Assembly: GCF_024679095.1 (NCBI RefSeq)
Contig: NC_066563.1
Coordinates: forward strand, 2,826,428-2,890,427
Source of the DNA: Eriocheir sinensis
Taxonomy: Eukaryota; Arthropoda; Malacostraca; Decapoda; Varunidae
Length of the DNA: 64,000 bases
Direction: 5' to 3'
This document shows, one piece after another, positions 1 to 12,974 of the stretch. The position numbers were made by a program, and so were the translations under genes. Within the stretch, counting starts at the first letter, position 1, and every line of letters starts with the position of its first letter. The notes under the pieces are model-generated. The model was not told where the DNA came from and ran no database searches. It worked only from the letters and a program-made list of their open reading frames with translations.

Positions 1-473
1 TCCTTTCCTTTCTATACCTATCTCCCTTATCCATCCTACCCTCCCCTCCATGTTCTTCTCATCCCATTACCTCCTTCACTTAACTATCCCCCCCTTTATC
101 ATGCTTCCCCTTCCCTCTCCACCTACGTAACACGCCTTCTATATCTATTTCTTTATATATCTATCATTATTTTCTATATCTATCTCCTTTACCCACCCTA
201 ATCTCATTATCTCACCCCTTATCTGTCCTTCCTTGTTCTTCCCATCTCATTACGTCCCTCCCTTTATCTCCCTTCCCCTTCCCTTCCCACCTACGTCACA
301 TGCCGGTGTCCATTGGTGTGTACGAGTCCTGTGTAAAAAGGGCGTTTTCTTTTATGTTCTCTCTTTCCGTGTACCACCGCGTGTTAGGGTATTTACATTC
401 TTTTTGTATGCGAGAATTTTGGTGTATAATTTGTGTAGTTAACTGAGTAAGTATGGGTGGGCGGGTGAGTGAG

Positions 474-622
<149 letters not shown>

Positions 623-1693
623 TCTTTTGGCAATCTTTCACTCTTCTTGTGAATCCTTCCTCTTCCCGTCTCACGTTTCTCTCATCTCATTCTCCCCTTC
701 AGTGCTATCCAGGCAAATGGCCGAGGGAAATCCAGGAGACATCTTTTGCGTCATTATAACGCCAGTTTTTGTCGGCTAGAAGACATTACGTGATACGGCT
801 GACTCACGACTCACCTGCGTCATCATATTCAGCGCCGTAAATATATCCCACCCGACCATTAGTCTCGTCAAGATTATACTTCCTCGGAAAATTGCTAATA
901 TATCGAAGCGCTGAGCAGGCGAGCGTGGCGACCTGTCTCCGTGGGCCACTTGGGCGGATCAGCTGAAGGCGGCGACATCACTCCCCTTCGGCCAGGTGTA
1001 ATTTAAGATCTCAGAAAGTAAATCTGATAATTCTCTTTTGGCCTATACTTTACTCTCTTTTCAGGAGCATCATACCGTTGGCAACCTTTTATATATCTTT
1101 TTTAACCCTTGGTCTGTCTCCTTTGCCCTAAAATATAAAGAAAAACAAGTTCCTAATAACTCCTGAGTGCGCGGCAACTGTAATGATTAACGCCTCACAC
1201 AGGAAGTGGTGTAATAAAAAGAAGTGCGGGGTCATCTTTCTCATATCGACCAATCAATAAATCAAACTCCATCAAGAAGATAAAAAGTTCCTCGGTTGCA
1301 TTATTTACGTGTTTGTCAGCGTCATCGTCACTAGATATACAACTCCCTGGCCTGTGCACGATGAACAGCCACCCAGCCAACCATCAACCAGCCACCCAGC
1401 CATCAACCGCCCTCTCATCACGGGCGATGCGCAGCTCCTTCATCCGTCTTCCCTGAGGACAGGCGGGGAGGTCAACACATCAACAGAGAACAAACAGGCT
1501 GCTCCTTCATCGACATTTGGTATGCTCGAGTTGTCACCATATTTCTCAGACGCATAAATTCACGATAGACTGCCTGGGTTCCCAAACCAAATCTCATCTA
1601 GTTTCCTCCACACCCCCCCCACCCCGGCCCCCCTCCTGCCATAAACAACTACCGCCCTTCCTTCCTCCCACACGACGAAGCCCACGAGTTTTA

Positions 1694-2100
1694 TGGAAGA
1701 GGCTCCGGACTGATGTGAAAGAGGCTCAGAACAGGGGTGGAAGAGGCTCAGGACAGGCGTGGTAGAGGCTCAGGACAGGGGTGGAAGAAGCTCAGGACAG
1801 GGGTGGAAGAGGCTCAGGACAGGGGTGGAAGAGGCTCAGGACAGGGGTGGAAGAGGCTCAGGACAGGGGTGGAAGAGGCTGGTGAGAGGGTTGGAAGAGG
1901 CTATTGACAGGGGTGGAAGAGGCTGCTGAGAGGATTGGAAGAGACTCAGACAGGGGTGGAAGAGGCTGCTGAGAGGGTTGGAAGAGACTCAGACAGGGGT
2001 GGAAGAGGCTGCTGAGAGGGGTGGAAGAGACTCAGGACAGGGGTGGAAGAGGCTACTGACAGGGTTGGAAGCGACTACTGACAGGATTGGAAAGGCTCAT
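1694..2100. repeat. 22 bp minisatellite
   Basis: About 18 tandem units of a 22 bp motif of the form GAGGCTCAGGACAGGGGTGG plus two bases. The centre (1760-1880) is nearly perfect; units after 1880 change to GAGGCTGCTGAGAGGG or similar variants. The strand is G-rich. A 22 bp unit shifts frame at each copy, so it is not a coding repeat. Confidence 0.9.
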
Positions 2101-2496
2101 GATATGTTTGATGAGCCACCTGACACAATAAAGTATCACCCGACGGAGCAACACGCCGCCCGCTCTTCCATGCGTCAAACACCTCCGACAGTACCTCCGA
2201 GGCCCCTGGATCCTGACGTAGACACACGGATGGATGCCAGCAACAATTGTAAAATATGTAACGATCGATGCATTTCATTTAGAGTTTACTGCTCGCTACG
2301 ACGTCCTCAAACCTTCCCCACTCCGACCCGACACACCATGCACAAAGAAAACAATCCTTTAACTTAAAAAAAAAAAAAACTTCACATATTCCACAGCTGG
2401 TTTTCACTCTAATGGAGCTGCCACACCCAAGCGTTGTTAATATTCCTTTTGCATTACTTAAATCCCGCCCCCAAAAAAAAAAGAACGTCCACCTAG

Positions 2497-2499
<3 letters not shown>

Positions 2500-2554
<55 letters not shown>
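2500..2554. repeat. (CA)n microsatellite
   Basis: Perfect CA repeat, 55 bp, preceded by A-rich runs at about 2367-2380 and 2474-2482. Confidence 0.97.
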
Positions 2555-2557
<3 letters not shown>

Positions 2558-2917
2558 TACTTCACAAAACTAAACACCACTAACCAACACGTAGCTCGGT
2601 AGCCTTTAGTCCCATCCCCTTCACGGCTTGGAGAATCAGAACCTATGTAGAAGGATCAGATGCGACGCGAATCCAGTGGCGGGTTTTATGGCATATAGAG
2701 ATAATAAAAGTGCTGAATACCACAAAGGAGTTGACCCCAAGGAAACGTGACCAGAATCCAGAGGCGTCCGGGATTCGCCGTAAAACTCTCCTTTTTTTAT
2801 AACAGGCGAGCGGGAATTAGCAGAAATCGACATAATTTTTGTGGTTTTAGTGACGGGGAGGATTCACGCTTCGTAACGGTACCGTGGTGGCTTACGGGGG
2901 GAAACTGGTTGTAGAAG

Positions 2918-2948
2918 TGGTAGTAGTAGTAGTAGTAGTAGAAGAAGC

Positions 2949-2982
<34 letters not shown>
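2918..2982. repeat. (GTA)n trinucleotide repeat
   Basis: GTA/TAG repeat interrupted once by GAAGAAGCA at about 2941. Confidence 0.95.
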
Positions 2983-3063
2983 ATGTTGCTGTTATTGATG
3001 CTGTTGTGAGGTTAGAGGTAAATATAATGGTAAACAGCAATTCAGATGATAGTTGAAGTAGTA

Positions 3064-3065
<2 letters not shown>

Positions 3066-3126
<61 letters not shown>
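3066..3126. repeat. (CT)n microsatellite
   Basis: Perfect CT repeat of 61 bp. Confidence 0.97.
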
Positions 3127-3128
<2 letters not shown>

Positions 3129-5212
3129 GGGAAATACCAGATCAAGAGTCATTACGCACCTCTAAGTATAGGAAGTGGTGCATCACGCCGGACATAACCC
3201 AGACAAATCATAACTGAAATCGCGGTAAATTAAAGAAAATGTTTGAATTAATAGTGATTAAGATTCATTTTCCTGCACGTAATGACTCCAGGAGCTGCGG
3301 GTGTTTCGTAATGACCTACATTATCCCGAGGGGAGAGTACAAGGTGCTGCTCTATTTACTCCACGATGAAAACTGAACCAGGAAGAAAAAGGACCACGCG
3401 GAAGCAGCGAAGGAACGCGTCGAAACATTAACGAATAAATAGGAGGTAAGACGAACGTTGGTCAGGGCAGGAGGAGATAAGAAAAAAGCGAGGAAGTGAA
3501 AACCAAGAACACCAAGAGCGAAGAAACGCGATCAAACGCCACAAACAAAAAATAGAATGACTGGGAAGGCATAAAAAAAGATCAGACGGCAGGAAAGAGG
3601 AAATGAACATTGGTTTCCATACGGCATAACCGCTAAAGTCAACGGCTTTCATGTAGAATTCCTGTAATAAGGGTCTTTCATCTAACATAAAAACGCCAAA
3701 TCCACGCCTCTGCTTGACACACCCATGCAGTGGAAAGTAAAAAAAAAAAAAAAAAAGTAATGTAGTTAAGTGAAGACGGAAAATTGTGGTAATTGAAGAA
3801 AAGTCGGGAAACTAAAACGAAAATTACATAATATCCAGAGACAGCCAGACATGCTGACGAGGAGGAGCCCAGGAATAGCCTTGTCTCCGGAGTCTAGGAA
3901 GAGGGCGTGAGGGGGAATGAGTCGCAAATTATCGCGTCGGGCGGCGAGGTGTTACATCACATTTAAGCGTCCCAGCGACACCCGCCTCATCCGTTTCGTA
4001 GTTTGGGAGTTCCTCGGCAATCTTCGTGGCAGGTATACGAGCTGTTATTAGTGTCTGTTTTGTATACTAACGATCTCAATTTCGTATTCAGTGTTGATTT
4101 TTTTTGGGGGGGTCAAACAAAACTAACAACGAACCTTACAATGTTTTCAGCATTTTTAAAACCACCAAGAGGCATTCAGGAGCTAGTTTCCGATACATTT
4201 GTTATTTTGACGTAAATTTTACATTAGATTTTTTGTGTGTATGTGATAACATAACTTAATATATACTGAATGTATCCTTTATTTCAACCGTTACAAGCTC
4301 ATGTCCAAAGCTCGGTTGAAAACTGCAATTATTATTGATCAAAAGTAAAGCACGTTCATGGTACCGCTTGAGATTCGTGGCCAGCGATTCTCTACATAAG
4401 TGGCCGACGCGTGTTCTCCCTCGACCTCTACCTCTTCCTTCACGGCGGCCAGGTGCTAGCCGACGACCTTCATCACCCGCACCTGACCGCCAAGTGAAAC
4501 TGAGCCTCATTACTCTCACCCAACCACCTACAAGTGACGCGGATGAACCCACGCGGGCGACCGGCGGCCCAGCGCTGCCCCCACTCTTCCCTTCCGACAA
4601 AGCCTCTTTCGACCTTCGTGAGATATATCTGTTCATCAATCAAACAGTGTTCCTTTCCTGCCCCTGCCTTGCCCCTGTCTTGCCCCTCCTGTGTGGTCGG
4701 GGCAATTATAGAAGTTTGATTGCTATTAACACAGCAGGGGGCGAGCAACCTGCACGGGGCCGCTCTCGCTGCCTCTCGCATAAACCTTCTCTCGCCCGCG
4801 GGAGGCCCATCAGACCCCGCAATCCGATCGCGTCTTCCTCCTCGTTATCTACTCCTCTTTATTACATTAATATAATTGTTGAGTAAATAGACTAAAGGGT
4901 ATTAATGCGAGGGAGGAGCTACGGTCACCGCCCGCTTGTATCTCGTCGGGCGAGGGTCAGCGGGACGGGCCACCTTCACTTACATGGATTCGCGACAGTC
5001 AGGCCGCATACTAATGCCCTCACGGCGCTACCCTTGTCTCCCCCGCCGCCAGTACGCCCTCCATCAGCGCGGCAGGACAAAACGAAGCGTGACTGCCGGT
5101 ACAGCAGGTAACCCTAAACAACAAAATGTAACCCCGGCAAGACGAGAAAACAGATATGCGGCAATACAACGGCTACAAGGTCACTTGAGGCCAATGACAC
5201 AAAACAAGCATT

Positions 5213-5214
<2 letters not shown>
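3127..5214. other. no supported gene
   Basis: Unique-looking sequence. A GC-rich patch at 4380-5060 gives overlapping open frames on both strands (up to 183 codons), but none has a recognisable domain or a convincing splice context. Confidence 0.6.
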
Positions 5215-5283
<69 letters not shown>

Positions 5284-5313
5284 ATAGATAGACAGATAGA
5301 TAGATAGATATAG

Positions 5314-5373
<60 letters not shown>
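5215..5373. repeat. compound microsatellite (TA)n(GA)n(GATA)n(CA)n
   Basis: Four adjoining simple repeats: TA to 5250, GA 5251-5280, GATA-like 5281-5317, CA 5319-5373. Confidence 0.97.
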
Positions 5374-5375
<2 letters not shown>

Positions 5376-6029
5376 AACCATGACAATGAGAAATAAAGTC
5401 CGGAAGACACTATAAAGCAGCGTGGTTTACGAGGGCAGGTGGGAGGGTTTGCTGACAGCCTGACACACGAGGGTGGCGGGGAAAGCCGCGCGGAGGGCGT
5501 GATGGGAACACTCAACTTGAAAACTGGTGAGGGATATATTACAAAATATTTCACATTTCTTTATTTCCCGAAAGAACCTTAAAAGTGGAAACTTTTGGAA
5601 GACTGAGAGCATAAACACTGCTATATATTGCATCCTCAAATCACGCTCAACTTTCAAGCTGAGGGCGGTTAAGAAATTTCCTTCCGCAACACATCGGGAG
5701 TAAGCCGTGTAATTTAATAATTATTCACACAAAAAAAAATACTGTAAAACAATAAACAATATGATTTATCCTACTAAATTAAAAGAATTATATATACGCC
5801 ACGCATTAAAAGGCCACTTACAACCCTTAGCGTAAAACAACCGACTAGCGAATCAAAAGAAGGACGGCAGACATTATATTTTATTAACCAGGGCAAACAC
5901 AGTAAAACAGGTTTTAGAAAAGAAAAGAGTTGCCGCACGAAGCAACTTTGGTAGTCACTCTGTTGGATACTCTGCTGAAGACAAAATGCATTTAAATTTA
6001 ACTTAATATGGGTATTTTCTTTTTTGCAG
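5374..6029. other. no supported gene
   Basis: AT-rich in the second half (5700-6029). It ends in a strong pyrimidine tract and CAG at 6029, discussed as a possible splice acceptor. Confidence 0.6.
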
Positions 6030-6219
6030 AACCACTAATAAACAGCAGGGACAGCGCACGGCAGCAACCGGCAGTAAGAGTAAAGGCCGCGGCCGCGTGA
6101 AGACTAGCAGCAACAGTGGCATTGACAGCAACAGAAGCAGATGCAGTGGTAGCAGCAGCCGCAGAAGCAGCAGCACTCGAGGTCAGGAGGTACAGGAAGC
6201 GGTTGCATCAAGCCAGTAA
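6030..6219 (+). other. possible terminal exon encoding a Ser/Arg-rich tail (weak)
   Basis: After a strong acceptor (tattttcttttttgcag) one frame stays open for 62 codons to TAA at 6217-6219. The peptide is rich in Ser, Arg and Lys (for example GSKSKGRGRVKTSSNSG and SSSRRSSSTRGQEVQE). The DNA is AGC/CAG-rich, so low complexity alone could explain the open frame. No matching upstream exon was found. Confidence 0.2.
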
Positions 6220-7424
6220 TATAATGTAGCACGAGGGACAGCTACAGCACTCGCGGCAGCACCATTAACAGCCGCAGCAACCAGTCTCCGCCTCGATGGC
6301 CATAAAGATTGCCGCCAACGCTAATGACAGCAGAAAATACGGCAGAATTAGCAGAGGCGGGTGTAACAGAAGACAGGTCAATATATGGAAGAAAGAACAG
6401 GCTCATCATAGAATCGGTTGGCTAATTCAAAAGCCATAAAAGCTAAAACAACACGAGAAACAGGAAGACTTAAGCCGTGACCGCATCCAACGTAAAAGAA
6501 CTGGTCAGCCGTGATCATTTCCTCTCATGGTCAGGTGTTCTTCCAATGCTCGGGCAGTTCAATGTCCCGTGAGGAGCATATGGAAGCAACGGTACCCCTG
6601 GGAGGACACTTTCCTTCTAATCCAAGGAAATGGAAACTATGCCTTCAGACTGAGACATTATAAGTTGGTCCCCCATTATTGCATCGGTTTTCATAATTCC
6701 ACTTTCCTAAAATTTTACTTCTTCCGTCTTCCCATATCCTCCACAAAGTTAACCACTCCGTCCATCCCAAGTTATTCCCCATTTCAATATCCCATTTTCT
6801 TCCTCACTTCCTTAAAATTAAACCTCTACCTTGTTTATTGTTTTCCCGGCAACAACTCGTATCTTCACCTTCCTTGTTCCTCATCTTCCTTCTGTTTCTG
6901 CCTTTACCCTTTTCCAGCTCCATATTACCTCAGCATTACCCTCCAGGCTTCCAATCCTCCCTTTCACTGCACCACCCATTCCACCATCCCTGTACAATCT
7001 TCCAGCCGGCAGCCACCTTCCACTCACCAGCACATCCCTGTCGCCAACCACACCCCTCATAAAAGTCACGTGAAATTAATCTCACTTATCAAGACAACTT
7101 CCAAGGAAATCCAACACAGATATGAAGAGCAGATCTGCTTATCCAGATGAAACGACTGGACACTGAACACCTAAGGAACATTCTCAATCACTATCCTTGA
7201 ATCACTGGATATGCAATCAAATACTTTAAAGCGCGTATTCATGTGAGCTCGTAAAGCACCATAGAATCTTGTTTTTAGGGGAAGTAAAAACGGCTGGGGA
7301 GATGGTGGAGACTGAACACTATAGACGTCCAAGTATTAGTACCATGGAGTCTGACGTACCGAACCACTGGCGATACGATCTCTTGAGACAAAATTCGAAT
7401 CACCGTCGAAACCTCTCTTATATT
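6220..7424. other. no supported gene
   Basis: Pyrimidine-rich on the plus strand from 6700 to 7060, which gives long low-complexity open frames. I see no domain or repeat family. Confidence 0.6.
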
Positions 7425-7750
7425 TTACTTTCAGAAGGGAACAAAAATAACTGGGAGGGGCGGAAGGGGAGGGAAAGATTGGCAAGTACAATGCAGTCTG
7501 ATTTCTGGAACTTCTGCATGGAGGACTCGATCTTTTCTAGTCCTGGTTCTGTCACCTTTGAAACCACCATACAATTTTGCTTTCAGAAGGGAACAAAAAT
7601 AAATGGGAGGGGCGGAAGGGGAGGGAAAGATTGGCAAGTACAATGCAGTCTGATTTCTGGAACTTCTGCATGGAGGACTCGATCTTTTCTAGTCCTGGTT
7701 CTGTCACCTTTGAAACCACCATACAATTTTGCTTTCAGAAGGGAACAAAA
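7425..7750. repeat. 152 bp tandem duplication (two copies plus a partial third)
   Basis: The string TTTCAGAAGGGAACAAAAA recurs at about 7429, 7581 and 7733, a spacing of 152 bp. Copies one and two differ by very few bases, so the duplication is recent. The third copy breaks off after about 20 bases. Confidence 0.9.
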
Positions 7751-8743
7751 AAGTCGAGGAGGTGGCGGCAAGGACGTGTCTTCACGCTTGTCTAATGACT
7801 CCCGCGATTTTTCCGTGACGGACACTTAAATTGGCCAATATTCCCGTCCGCGGCAGCAACAAATAACCACGGTTCACCAAGGTCACCAAGCAAGGGCTGC
7901 CAAAAAAGGAAACAAAGGGAAACGAAAATACAATGAGTAAAAGAGTGACTAGATGTATTCAGCACCTCAAAATAATCACAATTATTCGCGTGATAACAAG
8001 GTAACAAAATGAAGGAAAAGACGTTAAAATAATAGCGAATACGAGTAACAGGAAGCTAAAAATTATGTGAATAAAAGAAGGTATAATATAAAAGATGAAG
8101 AACAAAGACTGACAGGGGAAGACAGAAAAAAAAAGTTTGGGCTACCAGATTCGACATTTTCAGTCAGAAGAACGTGCGGCAAAAACTCTAGCTAGAAAAG
8201 TGCTGACAAGAAACTACGTCACGTACAAAGATTCTAATACGTGGCATACTTACTCTGTATATGAGATGATAACAGGTCAAGAAACGAAAATAGACGTGAG
8301 GGAGTTAAAATGAATGGTATGACAGAAAGAGAACTGAACGGAGATGTTGAAAATTCTCAGTGAGAAAACCTAGTAAAAAAAAAACAATAATCCTGCAAAG
8401 CTAAGTAAAAATAACGCGGGGAACGAGGAACATACAGGAAACACTTAAAGAAAGGGAGATCCGGCCGAAGCTTATTACTACAGGGATAAAGGAAGACATT
8501 AAAAGTAAGTTGCATCAATTTCTATGGTCTTAGGAGCCACGCAAACGTTCCATAAGAGTTACGTGGGATAGTTACGCCCTTAAAAACTTCCTCAGCGGCT
8601 GTCAAGGGTTTCGGCAGCTGCGTCGCCGGCCAAGGCTGATATCACTGGCATTGGCTGGTAATCATTTAACCTCAATTCCTTAGCGTTGTAAAAAGAGACA
8701 ACATTTAGATGGTGACAACACTTCCTCCCACGATCGCTTTCTC

Positions 8744-8745
<2 letters not shown>
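7751..8745. other. no supported gene
   Basis: A-rich, unique-looking sequence with frequent stops in all frames. Confidence 0.6.

Positions 8746-8789
<44 letters not shown>
8746..8789. repeat. (TG)n microsatellite
   Basis: Perfect TG repeat. A (CA)n tract on the same strand follows 200 bp later. Confidence 0.97.
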
Positions 8790-8791
<2 letters not shown>

Positions 8792-8982
8792 ATTCATATG
8801 TACTAAATTTCCGTCCCAACGAGGAGAGCCGCCCAGTATTCTCTCACGGTAAATTATGACACATTGTTAATAGTCTTTTCTGTCAACGGTAATGTTGATT
8901 GTGTATCGACAGTTTGTTGACTTCACTACAAATATTGATGATGATGATGATTACACACAAATGGAAGCAATCATGGTGCGAC

Positions 8983-8986
<4 letters not shown>

Positions 8987-9034
<48 letters not shown>
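8987..9034. repeat. (CA)n microsatellite
   Basis: Perfect CA repeat of 48 bp; a short (GAT)n run precedes it at 8935-8951. Confidence 0.97.
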
Positions 9035-9036
<2 letters not shown>

Positions 9037-9329
9037 GTTAACCCTAATCATAGCGACAGGTAACAGAACACACACTTTACCAACGAAGGTGTCAATGAAC
9101 GCAACAGCAGCTATAGTTCAAGGCATCGGCGGCCATACTATTGATTTCTCAACCCTCCAGACTCGGGCGACCAATAATCATGTGGCAAGGGTTGGGGTCA
9201 CTGACTGGTCAATTACCGAACGTTGCATCACTCTTGATAAACGACCGATCAGTCTCCCCGGGGCTACACTTTCCACACCTCTCGTCGGCTTCACTTTTCT
9301 TGCACACTTCTGAGCCTCACCATCATGAA

Positions 9330-10030
9330 GTGTGAGACTAACTCTTCACTGAGAACCGCTCGTCTGGGCAGTGTTATGCAGGAGATTGATTGACCGAACC
9401 ATCATGGCCCAGCAACGGTTAGCCACATGGCGTCGTTGTGCAGTAAAATTTATAAACATTTGTCTCGCACTCAATCGAGGTTGGAAAAAAATCATTATTT
9501 TGTAATAAAAAAATAGATTTATTTGATTTAAATAGGATTTTTTATTCATATTTTTATTTAAATGATTTTTTGCTTTAATAATTTTTTGGTTTACGTTATT
9601 TGTTTCACTTTTATGATGACATTTTTTTGTAAGAAACGTTCACAATGTCAAATAAAACCATAGTTTAGTGTTGTTACATTACCTTAGATGAGTTTTGACT
9701 TGCAAACCTTAAGTAGAAATTTGACTCAATTGGACTTCACCATGGAGTATCGCAGAAATGACCCTTTAATTAACAACGCTCGCCTAGACAGTAATAAGTA
9801 ACTCATTCTTTCAAACACTTCCGAGTTTCGTCACTTAGTTAGAACATATATGCAGTGTCCCTTTAATGAATACTCAACCTGAAGAACCTTTTAATGAATA
9901 GTCCTCGCCTGGCCAGTGTTCACCTAAAATATACAGCAATCACATTTTTTCTTACACAATGAACAGAGTATTTCGGGAATAACATTTTATATGAAACACC
10001 CGCCGGACATGTGTTCACCTACAATATGCT
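9330..10030. repeat. degenerate dispersed/tandem repeat, AT-rich
   Basis: Variants of CTCGCCTGGCCAGTGTTCACC recur around 9360, 9780, 9905 and 10001 with different drift, several next to CCTTTAATGAATA. It looks like an old tandem array; unit borders are unclear. Confidence 0.4.
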
Positions 10031-11804
10031 GTAAAATTATCCCAATTGTTATAGATGAATACAAATCTAAACATCGGAATGTTCGAACATTACGAAGCTT
10101 TTTAGAGTAGACATTTGGTTCATTTTTCGTTCTCCCCAAGTCCGTAGGAAGCCTCTCTACAATGAACACCATTCGTAAAGGGTACATTTACAGGCACCAT
10201 ATAACAGGCGCCCTAAAATTCCAATCACCAACATTTTTTCTTCCGCCCTCAGGGATGTCATTTGCTTACAAACGACACACTTTTTGTGAATGTGCCCAGA
10301 CAAAAACGTACTCCCGCAGTCTCGATGTTTTATCTCGTCACAGCATAACGGGAAGCCAACGTAATAAAGGTGAATGGACATGGATGACCTACTTGACTTA
10401 AGGGCCGAGTGACAGCAATGGAGAAATCGAATAATCGAATGTGAAGAAAGAGAATGTGTTAATGCTTTGTAAAGAGAAAAAACACTTTGGCCAGGCATAG
10501 ACGGCATGCCACAATGGAAAAATACAGACGACGCAAGACCGTGAAGGAGCCTTACCCGCGCCCCGTGGCTCGATGCAATCACTGAGTGAGGCTACTGAGG
10601 TGTCGCTGCTCGGCCCTTCAAAGCCAGCCTCCACGCCAGGTCCTCCCACGGGGCTTCACTCCATCCTGAGTAAAACGCATTTGTATGAGGCTGACGAGAA
10701 ACTCCGGGGAAATAACAGAGCCGAGGTCCCCTGGCTGAGGCGGGACTCGGCACAGACAAGGGCACGAGGAGCGGAGTGAGGGGGAGGGGGTGGTGCTTTA
10801 GTACATGCCTTCGCCGTGCTTTGCGATGCTCCCACGCGAGTCCCGGCGTCCGGGAATGCCAACATCGAGCAGCCGTTAATTGTCCGCCGACGGCTGCGTG
10901 GTGCCCGCAAGTGTCAGCAGCAGACCACAAGGCGAAGAGACAAAACGAGGCTGCACGTGAGCACGTCAGCCAGTGGTACAATGGAACGTGCTGGAGGGCC
11001 GCCGAGGAGAGGGAGTGAAAGAGAGAGAGAAGGGCAGGGGAGAGGGGTAGTGGAAGTCAGGTTGCCGGGGTGTCCACCCCCCAGCCCGGGATGTATCGGG
11101 CCGCCGGATGTGTCCATCCAGCTGCCCGAAAATACGAGCAGAGGAAAAGATTTTGACAAGCCAACTTGACGTGTAGGATTCCGCATGTTTTTGCAAACCG
11201 GAGGGCGACATTAAGAAAACTGTTGAAGGAGCACTTTTATTGTCTGCTGATCCAGCGCCGGAGGTCCCGGGTGGCTGGGAGATATTATGTTTTTGTCATT
11301 TTATGAATTGCCATGTTCTTTTTTATTATCTTAATGCTTTCTCCAGGCATTACAATGGTTTAATAATAATAACTTCATTTTTTCAACATTCTTTTGAAGC
11401 AAAGAATGACTTCAAGACTTTAACACCTGAGACCCAGAGACCTCGGGGACACGGAGAGTGCTCGCTGCCTCCACGACCAACGGGGAGGGACGGGGCTGTC
11501 AACAACTCACTGCATGGGGGGTGAGGGGGTGCGTGAAGGCTGTGTGTGAATGGGGAAGGCAGGAAGAAGTGTCTGGCAGCAGATCACCACTATGCTATCG
11601 CCAGAGGATGAGGCAAAGGTAGTGTTCATTTATACAGCAGACAAATTTGACAAAGAAACTATAAATCCGGTCTTAATTTAGTGCTGACTTGGCACGTTAG
11701 AGACGCGGAGTGAACTAGTGCTCAATTCTTTCACAGTCGGCGACAGCCAGCAACTGACCGTCTCACGACAGCACAATTACCGGGTGATTAATTCTATGGC
11801 GGAG
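10031..11804. other. no supported gene
   Basis: GC-rich at 10540-11120 with overlapping open frames on both strands and no recognisable product. Confidence 0.55.
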
Positions 11805-11960
11805 CTTTTTTTTTTTTTTTTTGTGTGTGTGTGTGTGTGTGTGTGCGTAGAATCGGGTTTGAAAGATTCGTCCACGTCACGCGAGGCTGTGGACGGGGCG
11901 TTTTTTTTCTCTCCGCCATTCGTCTCTGTGGTTGACACTTTTTATCACCACGCCCTCGTC

Positions 11961-12005
<45 letters not shown>
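11805..12005. repeat. T-run, (GT)n and (CT)n microsatellites
   Basis: T18 at 11805-11822, (GT)n to 11845, and a separate (CT)n at 11963-12005 followed by GTGCGCGCGCGC. Confidence 0.95.
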
Positions 12006-12008
<3 letters not shown>

Positions 12009-12503
12009 CGCGCGCGCTCTTCTTCCTCGTCAGTTTTGAACACGAGAGGGTTTTAGGAGCGGTATCCGTAGCCGTGTACCTGACGTGTGGGCTGCGGAAG
12101 GGCCGGATGGAGAGGCCGAATCAATCACGTGAGGGCCGCTTGTCCAGCCTCAGCCAACACTGTCATAAATTATCAGGCGTGGCAGCAGCAGCCTGGACAA
12201 CGGGCTCCTCCTACTCCCTCCCTTCTCTCATATTTTCCCCTCCTCCTCCTCCTCCAACCCCTTGCCTCCCTGCTACCTCCTCCACCTCCTCTTTTTTTCC
12301 CACCAATCCCTCACTCCTTCCTTCACCCTCTTTTCTTTACCTTCCCCATACCTTTCCTATTAACTTCCTCTCCTTCACCCTCTCTTCCAACTTGTCCGTA
12401 CCTCCCGTACCTTTTCTTCCTTTACCATTCCTTTTCTCCCATCCCTCTCTCCCTACCTCACTCACTCCTTTCCCCATTCCAATCTTTTCTTCTTTTCTTC
12501 ATA

Positions 12504-12636
<133 letters not shown>

Positions 12637-12945
12637 GCTGTCCTTTCATTTTCAATAACCCGTAGTTTGTGTACTTCATTTTCTCCTTGGTTATTTTTTT
12701 CTGTAAATTTTAAAGTGACATCCAATCGGTGCAATCCTTAGGAATTATACTTACTATTTTATTTTCTCTACTTTTCATTCACATTGTACACCAAGACGAT
12801 GTTATATTATCATATAAAATTTTCTCGTTGAATAAACTCATTTCAATTATGTCTATCGACATAATTCTTCATGCTTATAAGATCTGAATTTTGCCCTTTC
12901 TCAAGAGGACTCCCTTACCCGGCAACCTTTCATATAAGTCCACAC

Positions 12946-12974
12946 AGGTAGGTAGGTAGGTAGGTAGGTAGGTA
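12946..12974. repeat. (AGGT)n tetranucleotide repeat
   Basis: Seven copies of AGGT/GGTA. Confidence 0.95.

Noticed and set aside
4256..4886. 127- and 183-codon frames on opposite strands
   Set aside because: They overlap in a GC-rich patch and have no domain, splice context or similarity that I recognise.
10560..11190. Several overlapping open frames in a GC-rich block
   Set aside because: Frames exist on both strands with no recognisable domain; GC richness alone explains the lack of stops.
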